This document shows, piece by piece, positions 20,098-33,195 of a DNA stretch of 64,000 nt. The translations under genes were made by a program, and so were the position numbers. Numbering within the stretch: the first letter of the stretch is position 1; each line of letters begins with the position of its first letter. The DNA is from Pseudonocardia autotrophica (GTDB lineage: Bacteria > Actinomycetota > Actinomycetes > Mycobacteriales > Pseudonocardiaceae): positions 1,426,001 to 1,490,000 of the forward strand of contig NZ_AP018920.1 in NCBI RefSeq assembly GCF_003945385.1. Reading direction: 5' to 3'. The notes under the pieces are model-generated. The model was not told the DNA's origin. It worked only from the letters and a program-made list of their open reading frames with translations, and made no database searches.

Positions 20098-21543
20098 TCA
20101 GTGCGAGCCGTGGTCCCGGGGCTGCTCCATCGGGATCCCGTCCGGTGACAGCGGCGGCGGCGGAAGGTCCGCGCTGGAGGTCAGCGGCGCCGCGCCGGGC
20201 AGCGGCCGGCCCGCCGTCTCCTTCAGGAACAGCGTGCTGATCACGCCGACGACGCCCGCGCCGACCAGGTAGTAGCCGGGCCAGTCCAGGTTCCCGGTGG
20301 CGGTCACCGCGGTCTCGATCACGGTGGGCGCGGTGCCGGCGAAGAACGAGACGAACAGGTTGAACACCACGCCCAGGCCGCCGTAGCGGACCATGGTCGG
20401 GAACTGCGCGGGCAGCGTGGCGGGGGCGACGGCGGCGAAGCAGACCAGGACCGCCCCCAGCAGGAGCAGGCCGACGGCCTGGCCGAGGGGTCCCCCGCGC
20501 ATCAGCCACACGGCGGGCAGGCCGAGCACGATCAGGGCTAGCGCGCCCGTCATGAGGATCGGCTTGCGGCCGACCCGGTCGCTCAGCCGTCCGACCGGGA
20601 TGATCACGCAGAGCGCGAACAGCATCACCACGACCTGCAGCGCTCCGGCCAGTGCGCCGCTCGCGCCGTCCTCGCCGTGCCGGGGCAGGGTGCTGGTCAG
20701 GTAGGTCGGCATGTAGTTGGTGAGCACGTAGTTGGTGACGTTCCAGGCGACGACCAGGCCGCCGGCCACCAGCGCCGGGCCCCGGTAGCGGGTGGCCAGG
20801 ATCTGCATCGCCCGCCGGTAGGGCATCGCGGCCAGTGCGGGGGAGCGCTCCATCAGCTGGCGGAAGGCGGGCGTGTCCTCCAGGCGCATCCGCAGGTAGA
20901 TGCCGGCGATGCCGAGCGGGAGCGCGAGCATGAAGGGGATCCGCCAGCCCCAGGCGAGCAGGTCGTCCTCGGGCAGTACGGCGACCACCGTGCCGCACAC
21001 GCCGGCCCCCAGCGCGTAGCCGGTGATCGTGCCGAACTCCAGCCAGCTCCCGAAGAAGCCGCGCCGGCGATCCGGCGCGTACTCGGCGACCAGGGTGAGC
21101 GCGCCGGTGTACTCGCCTCCGGCCGAGAAGCCCTGCAGCATCCGGATGAGCAGCACCAGCAGTGGTGCGGCGATGCCGATCGTGTCGTAGCTCGGCACCA
21201 GGCCCAGTGCGACGGTGGCCACCGTCATCAGCAGCACGGTGAAGGAGAGGACCCTGGTCCGGCCGATCCGGTCGCCGAGCGGCCCGAACACGAACCCGCC
21301 CAGCGGGCGCACCAGGAACGCCGCCGCGAAGGTGCCCAGGGTCAGCACCCCGGACCACTCGCCGGCGTCCGGGAACAGCACCCGGTTCAGGACGATCGCG
21401 GCCAGGTAGGAGAAGAGCCCGAAGTCGTACCACTCGGCCACGTTGCCGACCGACGCCGCGGTGGCGGCCCGGCGCACCGTGCGCTCCTCCTCGACGGCGG
21501 GGGTGAGGCCGGTCCGCGGGCGTCTCCGCGGGCTGTTGCTCAT
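20098..21543 (-). CDS. MFS metabolite:H+ symporter, ProP-like betaine/osmolyte carrier
   Basis: A 481-residue, 12-helix transporter of the MHS branch. Typical motifs are GNVAEWYDFGLFSYLA at helix 1, RPLGGFVFGPLGDRIGRTR in loop 2-3, LQGFSAGGEYTGA in helix 4, and GRLSDRVGRKP in loop 8-9. The branch includes ProP (proline/betaine) and organic-acid carriers. Position beside sdaA and a palindrome upstream of its promoter region suggest import of a methylated glycine or related compound. ATG start at 21543. Substrate inferred from context. Confidence 0.85.
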   Translation of the reverse strand: MSNSPRRRPRTGLTPAVEEERTVRRAATAASVGNVAEWYDFGLFSYLAAIVLNRVLFPDAGEWSGVLTLGTFAAAFLVRPLGGFVFGPLGDRIGRTRVLSFTVLLMTVATVALGLVPSYDTIGIAAPLLVLLIRMLQGFSAGGEYTGALTLVAEYAPDRRRGFFGSWLEFGTITGYALGAGVCGTVVAVLPEDDLLAWGWRIPFMLALPLGIAGIYLRMRLEDTPAFRQLMERSPALAAMPYRRAMQILATRYRGPALVAGGLVVAWNVTNYVLTNYMPTYLTSTLPRHGEDGASGALAGALQVVVMLFALCVIIPVGRLSDRVGRKPILMTGALALIVLGLPAVWLMRGGPLGQAVGLLLLGAVLVCFAAVAPATLPAQFPTMVRYGGLGVVFNLFVSFFAGTAPTVIETAVTATGNLDWPGYYLVGAGVVGVISTLFLKETAGRPLPGAAPLTSSADLPPPPLSPDGIPMEQPRDHGSH

Positions 21544-21626
21544 GGGTTCCTCCGGCGCGGATCGTCCGTCGCCGCGCAGTGTCGCAAGCCCGCGATGGTG
21601 TCAGACATAGCCCGTCTGGTCCATCA

Positions 21627-21638
21627 GTGATATATCTT
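21627..21638. promoter_or_regulatory. Imperfect copy of the island operator before the ProP-like gene
   Basis: GTGATATATCTT, with the 8-bp core GATATATC at 21629-21636 identical to the perfect copies. It lies 84 bp before the transporter ATG, in a 412-bp divergent gap whose other gene (Rieske ferredoxin) starts 318 bp away. The rest of the gap, 21640-21955, holds one hairpin and otherwise nothing I can identify. Confidence 0.6.
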
Positions 21639-21843
21639 TCATTCGATTGACCAGCTGTCCGGGCGGTCCGGCGGCGACGGGCGTCCGGTGGGCCGATTCC
21701 GCGACTCCGGTGCGGGACGTTGTGGTCCGCACGGGTACTGCTGCGGGTCGTGGGTGACCCGCCGTGTGCGTGTTGCGCCGGGATTCGGGTGAACGGTCCG
21801 GTGACGGGGTTGCGCCGAGCGTGTGACGAGGGTGTTTCGCCTG

Positions 21844-21867
21844 TTCGGCGCCCGGGTGGGCGCCGAA
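21844..21867. promoter_or_regulatory. Hairpin in the Rieske-ferredoxin leader
   Basis: Perfect 10-bp arms TTCGGCGCCC / GGGCGCCGAA around a GGGT loop, about 90 bp before the ferredoxin ATG. It could be a weak terminator, an attenuator or a protein site; nothing further distinguishes these. Confidence 0.4.
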
Positions 21868-21955
21868 ATTCGTCGTTGACGGCCACCCCTCGCGGCCTCA
21901 TTCTACGGTTGCGCATGACATGGCGAGTTACGCGATACGCAACACAGGAGGAACC

Positions 21956-22303
21956 ATGATCTTCGTGGGCGAGCTGTCCGACATCCCGGTCGGAGAGTCC
22001 GTTCGTGTCCAGGGGACAGTGGCGATCGCCGTGTTCAACGTCGAGGGCGAGCTCTATGCCATCGACGACACGTGTACCCATCAGGACGCCTCCCTGTCCG
22101 ACGGCTGGCTCGAGGGCTGCGCGGTCGAGTGCCCGCTGCACGCGGCCTGCTTCGATCTCCGCACCGGACGGCCGAGCGGTCCGCCCGCCAAGACACCCGT
22201 CCGGACCCATGCCGTGGTGGTCGAGGCCGGGCAGGTCTTCGTCCACGAGTCGGTGACCGTCGACGCGCAGGCGGCCGACCTGGCGGCCCGGGTCGCGCTC
22301 TGA
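21956..22303 (+). CDS. Rieske-type [2Fe-2S] ferredoxin
   Basis: A 115-residue electron carrier with the Rieske ligands C-T-H (residues about 41-43) and C-P-L-H about 18 residues on, as in the ferredoxin components of three-component oxygenases. The start is the ATG at 21956 with AGGAGG just upstream. It overlaps the FAD reductase gene by one base (TGATG), so the pair forms an electron-transfer unit. The most likely client in view is the Rieske oxygenase at 35753-36898, though it is 13 kb away; a remote client is possible. Confidence 0.9.
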   Translation: MIFVGELSDIPVGESVRVQGTVAIAVFNVEGELYAIDDTCTHQDASLSDGWLEGCAVECPLHAACFDLRTGRPSGPPAKTPVRTHAVVVEAGQVFVHESVTVDAQAADLAARVAL

Positions 22304-23472
22304 TGCGAGACGTCACCGTGGTCGGCGCCTCGCTGGCCGGGCTCGCCACCGTGCGGGCCCTGCGGGAGCAGGGCTTCGACGGCCGGATCGTCGTGGTGGG
22401 CGATGAGAAGCACGCCCCGTACGACCGGCCGCCGCTGTCCAAGGACTTCCTCGCCGGTACCGCGTCCGACACCGACGTGGTGCTGGCCGGGCCGGACGAC
22501 GGTGAGCAGGCCGCGCAATGGCGGCTCGGCCGCACCGCGGTCGCGCTCGACGGCCCGGGCCGGGTCGTCACGCTCGACGACGGCGAGCGACTCTCCTCCG
22601 ACGCCGTCGTCCTCGCCACGGGTGCCCGGGCCCGCACCCTCCCGGGCGAACAGCCGCAGGGCGTGCACACGCTGCGCACCCTCGACGACGCCAGGGCGCT
22701 GCGCGCCGATCTCGTCCCGGGGCGCCGGCTGGTGGTGGTCGGGGCCGGCTTCGTCGGCGCCGAGGTCGCCTCCACCGCGGCCGGTCTCGGGCTCGAGGTC
22801 GACATCGTCGAGGCGGCGCCGGTCCCGCTGCAACGGGCGCTCGGACCCGAGATGGGCGTCGCCTGTGGGCGGCTGCACGCCGCGCACGGCGTCCGGCTGC
22901 ATCCGGGCACCGGTGTCGCCGGGATCGTCGGATCGCCGCGGGTGACCGGTGTCCGGACCGACGACGGCCGGGAGTTCCCGGCCGACGTCGTGGTCGTCGG
23001 CATCGGTGCGCTGCCGAACGTGGAGTGGCTGGCCGGCTCCGGACTGGAACTGGACGACGGGGTGGTCACCGACGCCTGCGGGCGGACCGCGCTGCCCGGG
23101 ATCGTCGCCGTCGGCGACTGTGCCGCGTCGCTGCGGGACTACACCGGGAACCGGCTGCGGCTGGAGCACTGGACGAATGCGTTGCAGCAGCCGGCGGTCG
23201 CGGCGGCGGCGCTGCTCGGGACGGCGCACGCGCTGCCGGCCCATCATGCGGTGCCCTACTTCTGGTCCGATCAGTACGGGCACCGGATCCAGTTCGCCGG
23301 GCACCGCGCAGCCGACGGTGCCCTCCGGGTGGAGGAGGGTGATCCGGAGGATCCGGCCGCCGGTCTGCTCGTGCTGTTCCTGGATCCGGGCGGCGAGCCG
23401 GTCGGTGTGCTCGGGATCGACCGGGCCCGCCCGTTCGGCCGGTGGCGGCGCGAGCTGGCGAAGCGCCTGTAG
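22303..23472 (+). CDS. FAD-dependent ferredoxin reductase
   Basis: A 389-residue NAD(P)H:ferredoxin oxidoreductase of the BphA4/rubredoxin-reductase type. The FAD motif is VVGASLAGLATVRAL, the NAD motif VVVGAGFVGAEVAS, and the second FAD motif GIVAVGDCAA; HAPYDRPPLSK and YFWSDQYG are typical of the group. It would feed the Rieske ferredoxin encoded just before it. A paralogue sits at 53499-54695 without a ferredoxin. Confidence 0.92.
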   Translation: MRDVTVVGASLAGLATVRALREQGFDGRIVVVGDEKHAPYDRPPLSKDFLAGTASDTDVVLAGPDDGEQAAQWRLGRTAVALDGPGRVVTLDDGERLSSDAVVLATGARARTLPGEQPQGVHTLRTLDDARALRADLVPGRRLVVVGAGFVGAEVASTAAGLGLEVDIVEAAPVPLQRALGPEMGVACGRLHAAHGVRLHPGTGVAGIVGSPRVTGVRTDDGREFPADVVVVGIGALPNVEWLAGSGLELDDGVVTDACGRTALPGIVAVGDCAASLRDYTGNRLRLEHWTNALQQPAVAAAALLGTAHALPAHHAVPYFWSDQYGHRIQFAGHRAADGALRVEEGDPEDPAAGLLVLFLDPGGEPVGVLGIDRARPFGRWRRELAKRL

Positions 23473-23662
23473 CGCGTGGCGCCGCGCGCGCCGGTGCCGG
23501 ACACGATCCGGTGCGGCGTGCGTGGCGGGCGGCCGCGGCGCGGCGCGGGACCCGTTGCGGGGCCCGCGCCGTTGCGTTGTCCGGGTCCGCTCGGCGACCG
23601 CTCGCAGTCGCCTCCGATGGGCCCTTGACCATGCGGAATGCGACGTGCCAGTCTGACCACAG

Positions 23663-23693
23663 TTGATATATCAATCCGCTCGGTAAGATATCT
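23663..23693 (+). promoter_or_regulatory. glyA operator-promoter region
   Basis: A perfect palindrome TTGATATATCAA (23663-23674) is followed by TAAGATATCT, whose AGATATCT (23686-23693) is a second small palindrome. TTGATA could serve as -35 and TAAGAT (23684-23689) as -10 with a short 15-bp spacer, so the operator would overlap the promoter. GGAGGTG and the ATG follow directly. The 190 bp before it (23473-23662) hold only GC-rich sequence and a TTGACC at about 23626. Confidence 0.6.
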
Positions 23694-23703
23694 GGAGGTG
23701 TCC

Positions 23704-25008
23704 ATGACTCTGTTCGCCGTGGACCGGAGCGGGGCCGGGACGGACGCGCCCGCCGGCCCGCTGGACCGGTCGCTGGCCGAGGTCGATCCGGACGTGCATG
23801 CCGCGGTCACCGCCGAACTCGGCCGCCAGCGCCGGACCCTGGAGATGATCGCCAGCGAGAACTTCGCGCCGCGCGCGGTGCTGGAGGCCCAGGGCTCGGT
23901 GCTGACCAACAAGTACGCCGAGGGCTACCCGGGCCGGCGCTACTACGGTGGCTGCGAGCACGTCGACGTGATCGAGCAGCTGGCGATCGACCGGCTCACC
24001 GCCCTGTTCGGAGCGGAGTTCGCCAACGTCCAGCCGCACTCCGGGGCGCAGGCCAACGCCGCGGCGATGGCCGCCCTGCTGGAGCCGGGCGACACCATCC
24101 TGGGCCTGGATCTCGCCCACGGGGGGCACCTGACGCACGGCATGCGGCTGAACTTCTCCGGCCGGCTCTACGACGTCGCGGCCTATCACGTCCGCGCCGA
24201 CGACCACCGGATCGACATGGCGGAGGTCGAGCGGCTGGCCCGTGAGCGCCGCCCCAAGATGATCATCGCGGGCTGGTCGGCCTACCCGCGGCACCTCGAC
24301 TTCGCGCAGTTCCGGCGGATCGCCGACGAGGTCGGCGCCTACCTGATGGTCGACATGGCGCACTTCGCCGGGCTGGTCGCGGCCGGTCTGCACCCGTCAC
24401 CGGTGCCCTACGCCGACGTCGTCACCAGCACCACGCACAAGACCCTCGGCGGCCCGCGCGGCGGTGTGATCATGGCCAGGGCCGGGTTGGCCAAGAAGCT
24501 CAACTCCACGGTGTTCCCCGGCCAGCAGGGCGGGCCGCTGGAGCACGTCATCGCGGCGAAGGCGGTGGCGTTCAAGCTCGCCGCCGAGCCCGCGTTCGCC
24601 GAGCGGGGCCGGCGCACGCTGGAGGGCGCACAGCTGATCGCGTCCCGGCTGCTCGGCGAGCCCGGTGTCGGCGTCGTCTCCGGGGGCACCGACGTGCACC
24701 TGGTCCTGGTCGACCTGCGCGACTCCGAGCTCGACGGCAAGCAGGCCGAGGACCGGCTGCACCGGGTCGGGATCACGGTCAACCGCAACGCCGTCCCGTT
24801 CGACCCGCGCCCGCCGATGGTCAGCTCCGGGGTCCGGATCGGTACCCCGGCGCTGGCGGCCCGCGGGTTCGGCGCCGAGGCGTTCGCCGAGGTCGCCGAC
24901 GTCATCGCCCGCGCGCTGCGCCCGGCCGCGGCGCAGACCGAGCTCGACGAGCTCGCCGCCCGGGTCACCGCCCTCGCCGACCGTCACCCCCTCTACCCGG
25001 AGCTCTGA
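23704..25008 (+). CDS. glyA: Serine hydroxymethyltransferase
   Basis: A 434-residue PLP enzyme interconverting glycine plus methylene-THF and serine. Signature parts are [22 protein letters not shown] and the PLP-lysine motif [13 protein letters not shown]. The start is the ATG at 23704, with GGAGG close upstream. It heads a same-strand run glyA-soxB-soxD-soxA-soxG-DMG oxidase-fchA-folD with gaps mostly under 65 bp. Here it would use methylene-THF made by the sarcosine and dimethylglycine enzymes to fix glycine as serine for SdaA. It is likely a catabolic copy. Confidence 0.95.
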   Translation: MTLFAVDRSGAGTDAPAGPLDRSLAEVDPDVHAAVTAELGRQRRTLEMIASENFAPRAVLEAQGSVLTNKYAEGYPGRRYYGGCEHVDVIEQLAIDRLTALFGAEFANVQPHSGAQANAAAMAALLEPGDTILGLDLAHGGHLTHGMRLNFSGRLYDVAAYHVRADDHRIDMAEVERLARERRPKMIIAGWSAYPRHLDFAQFRRIADEVGAYLMVDMAHFAGLVAAGLHPSPVPYADVVTSTTHKTLGGPRGGVIMARAGLAKKLNSTVFPGQQGGPLEHVIAAKAVAFKLAAEPAFAERGRRTLEGAQLIASRLLGEPGVGVVSGGTDVHLVLVDLRDSELDGKQAEDRLHRVGITVNRNAVPFDPRPPMVSSGVRIGTPALAARGFGAEAFAEVADVIARALRPAAAQTELDELAARVTALADRHPLYPEL

Positions 25009-25013
25009 GGCAC

Positions 25014-26294
25014 GTGAGCAGCACGACCGCGACCGCCGCCGATCCGCCCGGCGCGGATCTGCCCGAGCACCCCGACTTCCTCTGGCACAACCCGGAGCCG
25101 AAGCGCTCCTACGACGTGGTGATCATCGGTGGCGGCGGGCACGGGCTCGCCACCGCGCACTACCTCGTCCGCAACCACGGGATCACGAACGTGGCGGTGC
25201 TGGAGAAGGGCTGGCTGGCCGGCGGGAACATGGCCCGCAACACCACCCTGATCCGGTCCAACTACCTGTGGGACGCCTCGGCCGCGATCTACGAGCACGC
25301 GCTGAAGCTCTGGGAGGGGCTGGAGGACGACCTCGGCTACCCGATCCTGTTCTCCCAGCGTGGCGTGCTGAACCTCGCGCACACCGAGCAGGACGTCCGG
25401 GATTCGGTGCGCCGGGTCGAGGCGAACAAGCTCAACGGGATCGACGCCGAGTACCTCGGCCCGGACGACGTCGCGAAGATCTGCCCGATCCTGAACGTCT
25501 CCGACGACATCCGCTATCCGGTGCTCGGCGCCACCTACCAGCCCCGCGCCGGCATCGCCAAGCACGACTACGTCGCCTGGGGATTCGCCCGCCGCGCCGA
25601 CGCCGGCGGGGTCGATCTGATCCAGGACTGCGAGGTGCTGGACTTCGTCACCGAGGGGTCCGTCGAGGACGGCGCTGCGGAGGGTACAGCGCGGGTCACC
25701 GGGATCCGGACCACCCGTGGCGACATCGCCTGCGGTCAGGTCGCGCTCTGCGCGGCCGGGCACACCTCGACCCTGCTCGACCGGCTCGGCGTGCGCACGC
25801 CGCTGCAGTCGCATCCGCTGCAGGCGCTGGTGTCCGAGCTGCTGGAGCCGGTGCACCCGACGATCGTGATGTCCAACGCGGTGCACGTGTACGTCTCCCA
25901 GGCGCACAAGGGCGAGCTCGTGATGGGCGCCGGGGTCGACTCCTACAACGGCTACGGCCAGCGCGGCGCCTTCCACATCATCGAGCGGCAGATGGCCGCC
26001 GCGGTCGAGCTGTTCCCGATCTTCGCCAGGGCGCACCTGCTGCGCAGCTGGGCCGGGATCGTCGACGTCACCCCGGACGCGTCGCCGATCGTCGGGCGCA
26101 CGCCGTACGCGAACGTGCTGGTCAACTCCGGTTGGGGGACCGGCGGGTTCAAGGTCACCCCCGGGCTGGGCTGGTGTCTCGCGCACACGATCGCGACCGG
26201 TGAGCTGCACCCGCTGATCGAGCCCTTCGCCCTCGACCGGTTCGTCACCGGCGCGCTCGTCGACGAGCACGGCGCCGCCGGCGTCGCGCACTAG
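25014..26294 (+). CDS. soxB: Sarcosine oxidase, beta subunit
   Basis: A 426-residue flavoprotein subunit of heterotetrameric sarcosine oxidase, which turns sarcosine, O2 and THF into glycine, H2O2 and methylene-THF. The dinucleotide motif is [31 protein letters not shown] holds the histidine expected to bind FMN covalently. GTG start 5 bp after glyA, with GAGG directly before it. Confidence 0.94.
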   Translation: MSSTTATAADPPGADLPEHPDFLWHNPEPKRSYDVVIIGGGGHGLATAHYLVRNHGITNVAVLEKGWLAGGNMARNTTLIRSNYLWDASAAIYEHALKLWEGLEDDLGYPILFSQRGVLNLAHTEQDVRDSVRRVEANKLNGIDAEYLGPDDVAKICPILNVSDDIRYPVLGATYQPRAGIAKHDYVAWGFARRADAGGVDLIQDCEVLDFVTEGSVEDGAAEGTARVTGIRTTRGDIACGQVALCAAGHTSTLLDRLGVRTPLQSHPLQALVSELLEPVHPTIVMSNAVHVYVSQAHKGELVMGAGVDSYNGYGQRGAFHIIERQMAAAVELFPIFARAHLLRSWAGIVDVTPDASPIVGRTPYANVLVNSGWGTGGFKVTPGLGWCLAHTIATGELHPLIEPFALDRFVTGALVDEHGAAGVAH

Positions 26295-26343
26295 GCCCGG
26301 AGCAGCAGTACCGATCCCCGCCACCCGCTACCAGGAGCGCACC

Positions 26344-26634
26344 GTGCAACTCATCACCTGTCCGTGGTGCGGGCCCCGCGAGGAGCTCGAATTCCACTAC
26401 GGCGGCCAGGCCGACGTCCGGTATCCGGACAACCCGCAGGAGCTGACCGACGAGCAGTGGGGCCACTTCGTGTTCTTCCGGGACAACCCGAAGGGCCCGT
26501 TCGCCGAGCGCTGGGTGCACAGCGCCGGCTGCCGCCGCTGGTTCATCGCGATCCGCGACACCCGCACCCACCAGTTCCTCTCCGTGCACCGGATCGGTGA
26601 GGACCAGCCGCAGATCCCGGAGGCCACCCGATGA
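26344..26634 (+). CDS. soxD: Sarcosine oxidase, delta subunit
   Basis: A 96-residue small subunit. C-P-W-C at residues 6-9 and later histidine and cysteine (W-V-H-S-A-G-C) fit the zinc site of SoxD, and RRWFIAIRDTRTH is typical of the family. GTG start at 26344. It overlaps soxA by 4 bp (ATGA). Confidence 0.93.
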   Translation: MQLITCPWCGPREELEFHYGGQADVRYPDNPQELTDEQWGHFVFFRDNPKGPFAERWVHSAGCRRWFIAIRDTRTHQFLSVHRIGEDQPQIPEATR

Positions 26635-29382
26635 GCCGGGTCCAGGGGTACGGGCGGGTCGACCGCACCCGGACCGTCAGCTTCACCTTCGACGGCACCG
26701 GCTACACCGGTCACCCGGGGGACACCCTCGCGTCGGCGCTGCTGGCCAACGGTGTCCGGACGGTCGGCAGCAGCATCCGGCTCGGCCGCCCGCGCGGGAT
26801 CGGCGGGGCCTGGACCGAGGACCCGACCGGCCTCGTGCAGATCGAGGAGCCGTTCCCGGAGCCGATGCTGCAGGCCTCGACGGTCGAGCTGCATGACGGC
26901 CTGGTCGCCACCGGCGTGCACGGCCGGGGCCGGCTGGCCGCCGTCGCCGACACCGCGCGGTACGACCACCGGTACGCGCACTGCGACACCCTGGTGATCG
27001 GCGCCGGCCCGGCCGGGCTGCTCGCCGCCCGCACCGCGGCGCGGCGCGGCGACCGGGTCGTGCTGGTCGACGACCGGCCCGAGGCGGGCGGCAGCCTGAT
27101 CCCGACCGAGCGGATCGACGGCCGCGCCGCGTTGCGCTTCGTCGCCGGCGTGGTCGCCGAGCTGGCCGAGCACCCGGAGGTGACGCACCTGCAGCGCACC
27201 ACCGCCTTCGGTCACTACGACGACGGTTTCGTGCTCGCCCTGCAGCGGCGCCCCGGCAACCCGGCGGGCCGGTCCCGGCAGCGGGTGCACCGGATCCGGG
27301 CCGGCCGGGTCGTCGTCGCGGCCGGCGCGATCGAGCGCCCGGTGGTGTTCGCCGACAACGACCGGCCGGGCATCATGCCCGCCGCCGCGGCCCGCGACCA
27401 CCTGCACCGCTACGGCGTCCTGGCCGGCCGTGAGGTCGTCGTGTTCACCACCGACGACGCCGCCTACGACGCGGCCGCCGATCTGGCCGTCGCCGGTGCC
27501 GCGGTCACCCTGCTCGACGCCCGCGACACCGTCCCCGCCGAGCGGGCCGCGGCCTGCCGGGAGGCCGGGGTGACGGTCCGGCCGGCGACCCTGGTGGTGG
27601 GCACCGACGCGGCCGCCGACGGCACCGTGTCCGCCGCACACACCGACACCGCCGGGACCGTTCCGTGCGATCTGCTGCTGGTCTCCGGCGGCTGGACGCC
27701 GGCCGCGCACCTGTTCAGCCACGTCCGCGGTGAGCTGCGCTACGACCCCGCGCTGGGGGCGTTCCGGCCGGCGGCCGCGCTCGCCGGCACCGAGGTCGTC
27801 GGCGCCGCGAACGGCACGCTCGACCTGGCCGGATGCCTGGCCGAGGGGGCGGGCGGCGACGCGCCGAACGTCCCCCCGGAGCCGGCCCGCACGCCCACCG
27901 CGGTGCGGTGGCGCACGCCGGGGGAGTCGTCCCGGCAGTTCGTCGACATCGCCAGGGACGCGACCGTTGCCGACATCGAGCGGGCCGTCGGCGCCGGGAT
28001 GCGGTCGGTCGAGCACGTGAAGCGCTACACCACCATCGGCACCGCGCACGACCAGGGCCGGACCTCCGGGATGATCGCCGCGGGGATCACCGCCGAGCTG
28101 CTCGGCCGCGCGGCCGGGGAGCTGGGCACCACGACGTTCCGGCCGCCCTTCGTCCCGGTCGCCTTCGCCGCGCTGGCCGGGAGGGAGCGCGGCGCGCTGT
28201 TCGATCCGGTCCGCACCACCGCGGTGCACCCGTGGCACGTCGCCCGCGGTGCGGTCTTCGAGGACGTCGGTCAGTGGAAGCGCGCGCGCCACTACCCGCA
28301 CCCCGGCGAGGACATGGACACCGCGGTGCTGCGCGAGTGCGCGGCGGTGCGCCGCGACGTCGGCATCATGGACGGCTCCACCCTCGGCAAGATCGACGTG
28401 CAGGGGCCGGACGCCGGGGAGTTCCTGGACCGCGTCTACACGAACCTGATGAGCACGCTGAAGGTCGGCCGGGTGCGCTACGGCGTCATGTGCGGCAACG
28501 ACGGCATGGTCGTCGACGACGGCACCGTGCTGCGGATCGACGAGCAGCGCTACCTGCTCACCACCACCACCGGGGGTGCCGCGGCGGTGCTGGAGACCCT
28601 GGAGGACTGGCTGCAGACCGAGTGGCCGCAGCTGCGGGTGCACCTCGCCTCGGTCACCGAGCACTGGTCGGTGTTCCCGGTCGTCGGCCCGCGCTCGCGG
28701 GAGCTGATCGGGGAGGTCTTCGCCGATCTCGACGTCTCCTCCGACGCGTTCGGGTTCATGACCTGGCAGGACACCACGCTCGACGGTGTGCCGGTCCGGC
28801 TCGCCCGGATCTCGTTCTCCGGGGAGCTCGCCTACGAGGTCAACGTCGACTCCCGTTACGGCCTCGCCGTGTGGGAGCGGCTGATCGCCGCCGGCGCGAG
28901 CCGCGGGCTCGCCCCGTACGGCACCGAGACGATGCACGTGCTGCGCGCCGAGAAGGGCTACCCGATCATCGGCCAGGACACCGACGGCACCGTGTCCCCG
29001 CACGATCTCGGGATGAGCTGGGTGGTGTCGAAGAAGAAGCAGGACTTCATCGGGAAGCGGTCCTTCACCCGGGCCGAGAACCTCGATCCGCTGCGCAAGC
29101 AGCTGGTCGGCCTGCTCCCGACCGACGCGTCCACCCGGCTGCCGGAGGGCTCGCAGATCGTCGAGTTCGCCGCGGACGGCGCCCTGCCGCCGCCCCCGGT
29201 CCCGATGCTCGGGCACGTCACCTCCAGCTACCACAGCGCCGAGCTGGCCCGGCCGTTCGCGCTGGCACTGGTGCAGGGCGGCCGGGACCGGATCGGCGAC
29301 GTCGTGGGCGTCCCGTACCGGGGCGCGCTGGTCCCCGTCGAGATCACCGGATCCGTGCTCGTCGACCCGGAAGGAACCCGTC

Positions 29383-29393
<11 letters not shown>
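26631..29393 (+). CDS. soxA: Sarcosine oxidase, alpha subunit
   Basis: A 920-residue subunit with three parts: an N-terminal 2Fe-2S-like fold (FTFDGTGYTGHPGDTLASAL) lacking the iron-sulfur cysteines, as in known SoxA; a middle NAD/FAD oxidoreductase domain with VIGAGPAGLLAARTA near residue 123; and a C-terminal aminomethyltransferase-like domain (about 550-920) that binds folate and catches the methylene group. Start overlaps soxD; its end overlaps soxG by 11 bp. Confidence 0.95.
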
Positions 29394-32539
<3,146 letters not shown>

Positions 32540-32574
32540 ACCAGCCCATCATCTCGCCGTACGAAAGGACGTTC

Positions 32575-33195
32575 ATGCGTTCGGACACCGTGGACCGGTT
32601 CCTCTGGGACCTCGCCGCCCGCGTACCCGCACCGGGTGGCGGCGCGACAGCGGGCCTGCACCTGGCCCAGGCGGCCGCCCTGCTCGGCATGGTGGCGCGC
32701 TACAGCGACGGCGACCGCTACACCGAGCACGCCGAGACGATCTGCTCGGTGCGCAACCGCGCCGACGAGCTCCGCGTCGTCGCGATCGGCCTGGCCGAGG
32801 ACGACACCCGCGCCTTCGCCGCGGTCGGCGCCGCCTACGCGCTTCCCCGGGAGGGCACACAGGCGAAGGCGGAGCGGTCGGCGGCGATCGCGCACGCGCT
32901 GGTGGAGGCCGGCCGGGTGCCGGCCCGGGTGGTCCGGGCGGCGGCGGAGGTCGTCGAGCTCGCGGGCCGGCTGGGGCCGGTCGGCAATCCGAACGTGCTC
33001 ACCGACGTGGGCGCGGCCGCCGAGGCGGCCAGGGCCGCGGCGGGCACCGCCCGGCTCAACGTCGAGGTCAATCTCGCCGGGATCACCGATCCGCTGGCCC
33101 GGCTGGAGCTGGCCGAGGCGCTGGAGGGGGTCGACGACCTCCTCGCGCGGGCCGACGAGATCACCGCGGACGTCCGGGGACGGATCGGCCGATGA
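32575..33195 (+). CDS. Methenyl-THF cyclohydrolase, FchA / cyclodeaminase family
   Basis: A 206-residue helical protein of the formiminotransferase-cyclodeaminase fold. VPAPGGGATAGLHLAQAAALLGMVA is the family hallmark, and NPNVLTDVGAAAEAARAA is also conserved. Stand-alone versions (FchA) open methenyl-THF to 10-formyl-THF. It starts 35 bp after the dimethylglycine oxidase and overlaps the FolD-like gene by 4 bp, so it should carry the cyclohydrolase step beside a FolD that lacks a key lysine. Confidence 0.87.
   Translation: MRSDTVDRFLWDLAARVPAPGGGATAGLHLAQAAALLGMVARYSDGDRYTEHAETICSVRNRADELRVVAIGLAEDDTRAFAAVGAAYALPREGTQAKAERSAAIAHALVEAGRVPARVVRAAAEVVELAGRLGPVGNPNVLTDVGAAAEAARAAAGTARLNVEVNLAGITDPLARLELAEALEGVDDLLARADEITADVRGRIGR

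Noticed and set aside
23473..23703. Glycine riboswitch before glyA
   Set aside because: No conserved glycine-aptamer core or tandem aptamer; the leader is short and holds the TTGATATATCAA operator instead.
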